The notes beneath the pieces are model-generated. The model ran no database searches. It was not told where the DNA came from and worked only from the letters and a program-made list of their open reading frames with translations. This document shows positions 56,501 to 64,000 of a stretch of 64,000 nucleotides of DNA, one piece after another; positions within the stretch are counted from its first letter, which is position 1; the number at the start of each line of letters is the position of its first letter. The translations under genes were made by a program, and so were the position numbers. The stretch is from Neostapfia colusana (Eukaryota; Streptophyta; Magnoliopsida; Poales; Poaceae): contig JASWHV010000012.1 of NCBI GenBank assembly GCA_030760725.1, positions 37,789,652 through 37,853,651 of the forward strand, read 5' to 3'.

Positions 56501-57976
56501 TGTCTAGTAAATAGTGGTGAAGCCATCGCCATGGAAGTGGACTCCACTCTTGAGCGAGACATACGCGAGGGACAAAAGAATGATGAGAAGATACAAGAGA
56601 TCAGACAGCTCATCAAGGAAAATAAAGCTCCTGGTTTTAGAGAGGATGAACAAGGGACGGTGTGGCACGGGAAAAGGATCTGTGTGCCAGAAGTAAAGGA
56701 GATTCGTAAATTAATTTTGGAGGAGGCTCACGATTCCGACTATTCCATTCATCCTGGGAGTACGAAGATGTACCAGGATCTCAAGAGCAGGTATTGGTGG
56801 TATGGCATGAAGCGAGATGTCGCGGAACATGTTGCCCTATGTGACACATGTCAGTTGGTGAAAGCAGAACATCAACGACCCGCGGGATTATTGCAACCAC
56901 TCAAAGTACCTGAATGGAAGTGGGAAGAAATCAGCATGGATTTTGTCGTGGGATTGCCTAGGACCCAATCCGGGTATGATTCTATATGGGTCATTATTGA
57001 TAGGCTAACCAAGGTAGCTCATTTCATCCCTGTGAAAGAAAGCTACAGCGGATCCAAATTGGCAGAATTGTACATGTCAAGGATTGTGTGTTACCATGGA
57101 GTGCCAAAGAAGATAGTGTCGGACCGAGGGACACAGTTCACCTCGAGGTTTTGGCAGAAGTTGCATGAAACCATGGGAACCCATCTGAATTTCAGCTCTG
57201 CCTATCATCCCCAAACTGACGGGCAGACGGAGAGAACCAATCAGATCCTTGAAGATATGTTAAGGGCATGTGCACTCAAAAACAATAGGAGTTGGGACAA
57301 GAACTTACCGTATGCGGAGTTTTCCTATAACAACAGTTATCAAGCTAGTATGAAGATGTCACCGTTTGAAGCTTTGTATGGAAGGAAATGCAGAACTCCC
57401 CTATTTTGGAACCAAACAGGAGAAAGTAAGGTGTTTGGTCCCGAAGTGCTACAAGAAGCCGAAGCAAAGGTGAGGGAGATTCGCAACAACTTGAGGATAG
57501 CACAGACACGCCAGAAGAGTTATGCTGATGTACGAAGAAGAGAGCTCGTTTTCAACGTGGGAGACTATGTTTATCTCAAGGTGTCCCCTATCAGAGGACT
57601 TCGTCGGTTCAAAGTAAAAGGGAAGTTGTCACCTCGATACATCGGACCCTTTCAAGTTTTGGAAAGAAAAGGCGAAGTGGCGTACCAACTAGAGTTGCCG
57701 GTTCATCTGTCGGACGTGCACGATGTGTTCCATGTGTCGCAACTCAAGAAATGTCTGAGGACGCCTGAGGAGGTGTTACCCATGAACGAAGTGGATGTAG
57801 CTGAGGATTTGTCTTATGCCGAGCAACCATACAAGATTTTGGAGACAATGGAACGCCTCACCAGAAATAAGAGAATCAGGATGTGCAAGGTGCAGTGGAA
57901 GCATCACTCAGAAGAGGAAGCCACCTGGGAACGGGAAGATGAGCTTAAGGCACAATTTCCGGAATTATTTTCTTAG
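53507..57976 (+). CDS. gag-pol: Ty3-3 gag-pol polyprotein, intact (1489 residues)
   Basis: A single uninterrupted frame. Gag: capsid core at about 75-235 (LLFASHQLQGPAADWW-like region), Pro/Gln-rich linker, and zinc knuckle CFSCGEVGHYAHKC at 343-356. Protease: DSGA at 405-408. Reverse transcriptase: FIDD at 715-718. RNase H: Asp864 in VYCDASG. Integrase: zinc site His1075, His1082, Cys1112 and Cys1115; catalytic Asp1145, Asp1206 and Glu1242 (D-60-D-35-E spacing). C-terminal chromodomain at about 1440-1489 (KILETMERL ... WKHHSEEEATWE). Gag and pol share one frame with no stop, normal for this clade. All key residues are present, so the copy could be autonomous. The start follows an acceptor-like TCTGCCAG. 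Confidence 0.97.
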   Translation: MAGRGRGRAANPANNNDEACNSHLSGGQNRGGRREEVDPLHQMLENQNQLIQNLTQVVANLHQVPPPQAAPRQPRLSEFLGTQPPKFASAAEPLEADDWLKTIESKMRIIQCQGYERVLFASHQLQGPAADWWTAYVAAHHDPESITWEEFKRSFRNHYIPRGELKNKRKEFLGLQQGNMTVREYLTKFTQLSRYAPRDIETDEQKQDCFVEGLTAEMQCAMSSNEYESFQKMVDRAFVVERKLKALENENKRKAGWSHQASGSNTRPRMMQQPTGQTSRAAVPYSAPRGYNPNYRPPAAPAQPQRQFVQQPRPAYPPRPAVQGPPNQPQDNKGQASKIGVQCFSCGEVGHYAHKCPKKKPTQPQQQNVMRGRVNHVTMEEAQEAPDVVVGKFPANLHLATLLFDSGATHSFIAQGFVKKHDLATTQMNHMLAVNSPGGEIRTRQVCPKVNLDINGVVFTANLIVIDSQGIDIILGMDWLTKHNGIIHCSTRTVELTHPSGTRVKFITIHEPRRDIKLNQVEVKVEEIRTIREYPDVFPEELPGMPPDRDVEFAIELVPGTAPIYKRPYRMDSKQLEELKDHLRELTEKGYVRPSSSPWGAPVIFVPKKDGTQRLCVDYRALNEVTIKNKYPLPRIEDLFDQLRGACVFSKIDLRSGYHQLKIRQSDIPKTAFVSRYGLYEYTVMPFGLTNAPAYFMYLMNKVFMEYLDKFVVVFIDDILVFSKDEEEHEKHLRLVLQRLREHQLYAKLSKCEFWLKRVPFLGHIISEGGISVDPTKIEDIQKWKTPENVGEVRSFLGLAGYYRRFIEGFSKISRPLTKLLEKGITFTWTPQCDTSFQELKKRLTTAPVLVMPDMQKNFTVYCDASGNGLGCVLMQEGHVVAYASRQLRKHEKNYPTHDLELAAVVHALKIWRHYLMGKRTEIYTDHKSLKYIFTQPDLNLRQRRWLELINDFDVGINYHPGKANVVADALSRKAQVNKLSLKDMPAELKDEVIRLNLCLVNSGEAIAMEVDSTLERDIREGQKNDEKIQEIRQLIKENKAPGFREDEQGTVWHGKRICVPEVKEIRKLILEEAHDSDYSIHPGSTKMYQDLKSRYWWYGMKRDVAEHVALCDTCQLVKAEHQRPAGLLQPLKVPEWKWEEISMDFVVGLPRTQSGYDSIWVIIDRLTKVAHFIPVKESYSGSKLAELYMSRIVCYHGVPKKIVSDRGTQFTSRFWQKLHETMGTHLNFSSAYHPQTDGQTERTNQILEDMLRACALKNNRSWDKNLPYAEFSYNNSYQASMKMSPFEALYGRKCRTPLFWNQTGESKVFGPEVLQEAEAKVREIRNNLRIAQTRQKSYADVRRRELVFNVGDYVYLKVSPIRGLRRFKVKGKLSPRYIGPFQVLERKGEVAYQLELPVHLSDVHDVFHVSQLKKCLRTPEEVLPMNEVDVAEDLSYAEQPYKILETMERLTRNKRIRMCKVQWKHHSEEEATWEREDELKAQFPELFS

Positions 57977-58007
57977 AAACACCAATCTCGAGGACGAGAT
58001 TTCTTTT

Positions 58008-58021
58008 AAGGGGGGTAGAGC
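58008..58021 (+). other. Polypurine tract of Ty3-3
   Basis: AAGGGGGGTAGAGC directly before the 3' LTR, after ACGAGATTTCTTTT. A T and a C interrupt the purines near the LTR, unlike the other copies. Confidence 0.88.
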
Positions 58022-61000
58022 TGTAACACCCCAAATTTTTAGTCAAGATTCAAATCTTTGGATTTAGAACCATAAAACATGTTCAGAGGGGAATTTAGAA
58101 ATTTTTGGACGTATTGCATGTTTTGCAAAAATTCAAATTCAAACTGGAATTCAAATTATACTCAAAACAGAAAAGAAATGAAAAAGAAAAAGGAAAACCG
58201 GAAAAAAACTGGCCAGTGGGCCGAAACCCCAGCCGGCCCAGCAACCTCCCGCGCAGCCCGCCCCCGCGCGCGCCGCGCTGCCCCTCGCTGACGGGTGGGA
58301 CCCGCCTGTCATCCCTAACCCCGCGACCCCGGACTCTTCTCCGCGCGCGCGCGATCGCAACCGATCGGGAAACCGCGCTCCGCAGCAGAATTCTGGACCC
58401 TGAGGACTCTAACTCGATCACAACAGAACCACCGCCCTCCCCCGGCTATAAAAACAACCGATCCGATCAGTTTTCCTTACGCGATCGCCGATTTTCGCTC
58501 CGGTGAGCACCGAGACTTCGCCGGTGAATTCTGGCCGATCTAAGCTCGGAAACTCTGATCTAACTCGTTGGTCTTGATCCACCGCCTCCGGGGAACTTTG
58601 CAGGTGCAGAAAACCCGAAGACTTACGGTGCAAATCCAGCTCCGACGAGCTTCGCCGTGGTTTTGCCTCGGACCTCGCCGCCGAGCACTTTCCAAGACCC
58701 CCGAGCTCGAGAAAACCCCCGAGGTGAGATCCCTGACCTCCCCTCTACCGATCTAGGCCATAAGATCACAGTTCTAGGCAGAATTCTCGAGGATCCGAAA
58801 GTTTCCGGCGAGATCGCCGCTTCCCGCCGCCGTGCGCCGCCGGCAGCGCCGCCCGCGCTCGATCAGAGCGACGTGGCCGCTTGTGCGCCGTTTATTTTAA
58901 ATCGCACGGTAGACTTTAAAACCCCGCGTACCGGTTCGATGTTATAATCTCAGCCGTCGGTTTAAAATCAGACGGTCCACGTCAGCCCCGCGTTATAAAG
59001 ACTGGAATTCTTACGTGCTACCCCCTGGGGTTCTCTGGAATTGAGAGCTAGCCCCGGAAACTTCAGATCTAGCCCCTGGAACTCCAGAAAATCATGTAAA
59101 TTCATTTAAAAATCAGTTTTAGCCCCTGGACTTAATAGAAATTAAGAAAAACACCTCTGAAAAGTGTAGCTAGACCCCTGGAAATTATGAAAATGATATT
59201 ATAGACCCTGTAATGGGATAAATTCATTATTCTAGCTCTGTTTAGTATTTAATTTAGAAAATTGAATATGTAACTAGTGTTTAAATATTAAAAAGGGGGA
59301 CAAACATAATTGTCAAACTTATTAAAAACTTTCTCAGTACTTAAAAAAAAACTTTGGAGTGAGATAAAAATATATTTTTGGGCTGAAATAAATCTGTTTC
59401 ATCTATTATTCACATTTAATAGTGTAGGGACACATTTTTAAGTAAAGAATAGTTAAAGAAAAGTAGGGAAAATAATTATGAAATAGTATACATCAGAAGC
59501 CAAGGTCAAAATATGATCTTAAATTATTTAGGACCAGAACCTAATCTGTTTAGGTAGTGTGTATTACTAATTTAATAATAAAATACACAATTATGCATAA
59601 GAATGTAAATCTGAAAATATAGAAACTAGTAAATGATAAATGGAGTTTCTAAAGTATAAAGAATTCAGTTTAGGGTTGATAGAAATTATGAAGGCACATA
59701 TGGAGAAGAAAAATACTTTTCATACATACTTGGTAGTTTAATATATAAGGAATTTATTTAAAACTGAAACACACATATATATATGTATATATATATATAG
59801 TATGTGAGTATAAATATGAACACCAAAGTAGGAATCCTACACATGTAAATGAAAGTGTATGCAAGCCCCAAATCAACACACATAGAGTATCCACAACACA
59901 TAAAATGGTAAAGAAACTTTCATAAATGTGAATGTGTGGTTTGTATGAAGTGGAAGTGTGAACTATGACTTATGATTGTTGTTTTTCTTTTGCTATGTGT
60001 GATGGTATGAAGTAGAACCTGCTCAAGAGCAAGTTATTCAATTCCAAGACCAAGACTACCCATTTCAAGAGCAGCAAGAAGGAGGCAAGTGTCCTTGACC
60101 ACTTTGATCCTATGCTAGGATGTGTAGATAGAATTATTTGCATTGTCAAGTTAAATATGAAACCCATGCTAGGAAGTTTCCTAGAATTGCATTACCTTGT
60201 TTCCTTGAAGCTTGGGTTGGGATTTATATTGTCATGTCATTTATACACATGCATATGCTTAGCCATGCTTAGAATGGGATATTTGGGACATGAGATCATC
60301 AGTTTATATTACCATACTCTTGAATGAGACATTGTGAGTTATGTAGAGGTAGGGATCAAGGCAAGTTGGATGTTTTGGATTGTGTGCTGGGTGCACGAGA
60401 CTTGGGTTTGTGTTTAGTACTTGCCTGGATCCTAAGGACCGGTTCATGGAGCATGTAACCCGGCTTTACAGTGCCAACCACATGCTGAGATGGGGCAGCT
60501 TAGCCAATTAATTAGGTGTATCCCCGGCGTAGTATGGGTGTGTTGGATGGTGCGGGGAATAGGAGTCAGCTGGACTGCCATATGAACCGCAAGGCTCAAG
60601 AGGGGGCCACTGCAGCGGGGTTGGAGCCTCTTGTATGCTGTTAGGGGTGAAACCTCAGTGGGCCCACGCTCGTCGGGAATCCCTTTGTAAAGGCTTCGTA
60701 GTGATCTCTTGGCCACACACCTGGGAAGTGTGAATGTGGTTCGTAGCCACTGGCATAATGGAGGTTCTTTTAGTCCACCCGGCAACGGGGGATGAAATCA
60801 CTACTTGTGGGTACAGTGGTACAAACTCTGCAGAGTCAAAACTGTCTTGACAGCCGTGCTCACGGTTAAGAGCGGCCTGGACTTATTCATGATTAGAGAA
60901 TTGATGGTTTTGGAAGTTAAGCGGGGAGCTTAACATTGGAAATGATGATTATGGTTATTGGTTTATGATGATGGGATGGGAGATTTGGACTATTTCACCT

Positions 61001-61478
61001 GTGTAGTAATGTTGGTGCTTAATAAGCTAAGGTGATAGGTATTAATTGCGTAGTGCTTTAACCATGAGTTCAACCTCTCCTTGTTCTAGCCATGCATGAT
61101 ATAATTTTCCCACACTTGCTGAGTACCATTGGTACTCAACCTTGCATATTTGTTGGTTTATATTGCTGCTCAGGTCAAGATAATGAGATGGTGTATAATG
61201 ACCAAGATTTTGGACCCGAGGAAGGTTTCTAGGTTCATGAAGACCCCCGGGCAACACCTGTGATGGAGCCCTAAAGAATAATATTCCGCTGCTAGTTTAT
61301 TTACTTGTGATGGAGCATTAGTGTTCATTGAGACATTTGTGATGTAAGACTTATTTATATTCGACACCTGGCTTGTAATAAATGATGCTTCACTATATGT
61401 CATCACATGTATGAGAAAATGATCCTGGCATACATGTGATATTCACTTGGTTGTTCTTCGGAAAAACCGGGTGTGACA
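58022..61478 (+). repeat. 3' LTR of Ty3-3
   Basis: Partner of 48751-52209, nearly identical. The TATA box is at 58446-58453, the GAG|GTGAG site at 58723/58724 and the TGAGTACCA/TGGTACTCA hairpin at 61120-61138. Confidence 0.97.
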
Positions 61479-62048
61479 ATGCACTTTCAATCCAACTATC
61501 TCGAGGGGCCCAGAGATATCTCTCCTGTTATTTAGGAGGGGCAAATCCCATCTTGATCCGCACACATCTCATTCCATGCTTCATCATGTACCTGAAGACT
61601 ATTTTTATGACCACCCAGTTACGGAGTAGCGTTTGATAGTTTCAAAGTGCACAACTACACATAGTGAGAAACAATGGCGATCTCAGGTCTAAGAATCTTG
61701 CAGGTGTATCACTCAAGACTAACTGATGGCACATATGTAAATAACAATCCCAACAGTGTCTCGGAATGGGTCTATCCAACACCATGTTCACTAACATGTG
61801 TTCACATTATTAATTTGATATCTCAATATCTATGATCCGTGAAACGTGATCATCAATTAATACATGTGCTATTCTGCGTACTATCATTATCTCATATAAC
61901 GATGTAGACTAGGGATCATTTTGAGTAACATTATAATTAACAAAGAGTCTCACGAACAAGTCACATACCTGATGATCAATGTGAATAATAGTTACTCAAA
62001 TAGTACATAAACATAGCTATGACACAAGTCTCCCACTACACACTAGGA
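61479..62048 (-). other. Copia-2 3' untranslated region, second part
   Basis: The first five bases ATGCA are the right target duplication of Ty3-3. The rest continues 48750 and lies between the pol stop (62049) and the LTR on the minus strand. No ORF of note is seen. Confidence 0.8.
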
Positions 62049-64000
62049 TCACTGATGTAAGTATCTAATACCCATAGATCTCGTGTGCGTCTCATGCTTT
62101 GATTGTGGAAGAGGCTTTGTCAACGGATCTTCCATATTCAAATCCGTATGCACCTTGCATATATTCACATCACCTCGGTCGATAATCTCTCGAATCAGAT
62201 GATAGCATCGTAGTATATGTTTGGATCTTTTGTGTGATCTAGGCTCCTTTGCCTGTGCAATGGCTCCATTATTGTCGCAATAGAGATCCACAGGTCCGGA
62301 TGCACTAGGAACAACACCCAACTTAGAAACAAATTTTCTGATCCAAACAGCTTCCTTTGCAGCTTCAGAAGCTGCAATATACTCCGTCTCCGTCATTGAA
62401 TCTGCTACTGTGTCTTGCTTGGAACTTTTCCAGCTCACTGCCCCTCCATTGAGGCAGAACACAAAACAGGATTGCGATCTAGAGTCATCATTGTCTGTTT
62501 GGAAGCTAGCATCGGTGTAACCTCTTACAACGAGCTCTTCTTCACCTCCAAACACTAGGAACACATCCTTAGTTCTTCTCAAGTACTTAAGAATGTTTTT
62601 GACAACTGTCCAATGAGCCTCACCATAATCTGATTGATACCTACTCGTAACACTTAGAGCATAGGATACATTTGGGCGTGTACACAACATGGCATACATG
62701 ATAGATCCAATAGCCGAAGCATAAGGAATCGCTCTCATCCTCTTTTGCTCATCAGGCATCGAAGGACACTGACTTTTGCTTAGAGTGATTCCATGTGACA
62801 TTAGCAAGATACCTTTCTTAGAATATTGCATATTGAATCGATTCAATATCTTGTCAATATATGTGTCTTGGCTTAATCCAATTAACCTTTTAGATCTATC
62901 TCTATAGATCTTTATGCCCAAAATGTACGTTGTCTCTCCTAAATCCTTCATTGAGAAACTTTTCCTTAATGAGGATTTAACAGCATCTAGTACTGGAATG
63001 TCATTTCCGATCAACAATATGTCATCTACATATAGGACCAGAAATATAAGTGCGCTCCCACTAACCTTCTTGTAAATACAAGGTTCTTCTACATTCTTGA
63101 TGAAACCAAACCCTTTGACCACTTCATCAAAACGTAGATTCCAACTCCGAGATGCTTGCTTCAATCCATAGATGGACTTTTGAAGTTTGCATATTTTTCT
63201 ATTATTTTTAGGATCGACAAAACCCTCAGGTTGAGTCATGTACACATCCTCAGTCAGACTCCCATTAAGAAAGGTTGTTTTGACATCCATCTGCCATATT
63301 TCATAATCAAAATATGTAGCAATTGCTAGGAGAATCCGAACAGACTTTAGCATAGCGACGGGCGAAAATGTTTCATCATAATCAACACCTTTAATTTGTT
63401 TGAAACCTTTCGCCACCAATCGTGCTTTATAGATGTGAACTTTTCCATCCATATCAGTCTTTTTCTTGAAAATCCATTTGCAATCGATCGGTCTCACACC
63501 ATCGATTGGATCAACCAAGTTCCAAACTTGATTCTCATGCATGGATTCTATTTCGGATTCCATGGCTCCAAGCCATTTCTCAGAGTTGGGTCCCATTATT
63601 GCTTCAGTGTAGGTCACAGGATCATTATTGTCCAACAATACCATGTCCTGTGGTTCCGTGGTTAGGAGTGTCAACTTTTCAGTTGCACGACGTACCCTTG
63701 TAGACCTTCGTGGGGCTGGTGTCTCAAGTGGTTGTACAACATCTTGTACATCCTGTATAGGATTAGAGGGTGCCGAAATATTTTCAGGTATTTCTTGAAT
63801 TTCTTCAAGATGCACCTTGCTCCCACTAACTCCTTTTGAGAGAAACTCTTTCTCCAAGAAGACATCATTGCGAGCAGTAAACACTTTACCCTCTGTTTTA
63901 TTATAAAAATAATATCATTTGGTTTCCCTAGGATATCCCGTAAAGAAGCATTTGTCTGATTTGGGAGTAAGTTTGTCTGACGTTAAACGTTTGACATAAG
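62049..64000 (-). pseudogene. pol: Copia-2 pol: integrase end, reverse transcriptase, RNase H; one TGA
   Basis: On the minus strand the window edge opens in the integrase C-terminus (SDKCFFTGYPRETK), followed by a TGA at 63917-63915 where relatives usually have Gly. After it 611 codons are open. The linker has RRSTRVRR. Reverse transcriptase has WNLVDPIDGVRPIDCKWIFK, YDETFSPVAMLKSVR, WQMDVKTTFLNG and YVDDILLIG. RNase H has YTDASFQTDNDDSRSQ, TVADSMTETEYIAA, CDNNGAIAQ and the typical end LNMEDPLTKPLPQ. In IWQMDVKTTFLNG the second Thr replaces a commonly seen Ala. With the TGA, this copy is probably inactive. Confidence 0.9.

Larger units (their letters stand above)
48751..61478 (+). mobile_element. 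Ty3-3: complete, apparently intact and young Ty3/gypsy Tekay-type element (12.7 kb)
   Basis: The LTRs are 3459 bp (48751-52209) and 3457 bp (58022-61478). They differ by about five substitutions and one two-base microsatellite change that I could find. The ATGCA duplication is perfect (48746-48750, 61479-61483). All parts are present: TATA box, primer site, an extra ORF, an uninterrupted 1489-residue gag-pol and a polypurine tract. It inserted into the 3' noncoding part of Copia-2 and is the youngest event in the window. Confidence 0.97.
47961..64000 (-). mobile_element. Copia-2: Tnt1-like Ty1/copia element, minus strand, 5' half outside window, interrupted by Ty3-3
   Basis: Seen in window: the 3' LTR (47961-48387), polypurine tract, a 3' noncoding stretch (48388-48750 and 61479-62048, split by Ty3-3) and pol from 62049 to the window end. 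The element is on the minus strand, inside the Ty3-4 3' LTR. Its pol is open over 611 residues but has a TGA at 63917-63915. Confidence 0.88.

Overview
The window is plant nuclear DNA, most likely from a large-genome grass. It contains no host gene that I can recognise. The evidence is that every base can be assigned to LTR retrotransposons of two plant superfamilies: Ty3/gypsy chromoviruses of the Tekay/Del type (giant 2.9-4.2 kb LTRs, C-terminal chromodomain, a tRNA-iMet primer site TGGTATCAGAGC) and Ty1/copia elements (one Sirevirus-like, one Tnt1-like). I could not run a database search, so clade names come from reading motifs.

The 64 kb is one nested stack of eight insertions. Local labels are used throughout. 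Ty3-4 is the oldest host: its leader, decayed gag and part of its 3' LTR lie at 41076-47960. Into its leader went Ty3-1 (window start to 41075). Into Ty3-4 also went solo LTR SoloB (42717-45645) and, within its 3' LTR, Copia-2 (47961 to past the window end, minus strand). Ty3-1 received three insertions inside about 240 bp of its gag: complete Ty3-2 (4953-19529), solo LTR SoloA (19621-23444, minus) and complete Copia-1 (23601-33299, minus). Copia-2 was invaded by the youngest element, Ty3-3 (48751-61478). Five insertions have both ends in view, and all five have perfect 5-bp target duplications: TGCGT, ATATC, CTTCT, GATAA and ATGCA.

Ty3-3 is the only element that looks fully coding. It has a 1489-residue gag-pol with all catalytic motifs, a 259-residue extra ORF upstream of gag, and LTRs differing by about five substitutions in 3.46 kb. 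Ty3-2 has complete structure but two in-frame TAA codons, no gag zinc knuckle and a small integrase deletion. Ty3-1 and Ty3-4 carry stop codons that are each one C-to-T change from a sense codon. Ty3-4 runs from gag straight to its polypurine tract with no pol. Copia-1 is frameshifted at several places.

The most interesting non-coding signal is a retrovirus-like layout in the long leaders. Ty3-1 and Ty3-2 have a strong 5' splice site soon after the primer site. Between it and gag lie hairpins whose stems show a compensatory base-pair change. A 3' splice-site-like YAG sits at, or one base before, the gag ATG. The LTRs carry a second possible intron (GAG|GTRAG to CAG) with a hairpin 25-35 nt before the acceptor in five families, and a cluster of covarying hairpins shared by SoloA, SoloB and Ty3-3. 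These are hypotheses from sequence reading alone.
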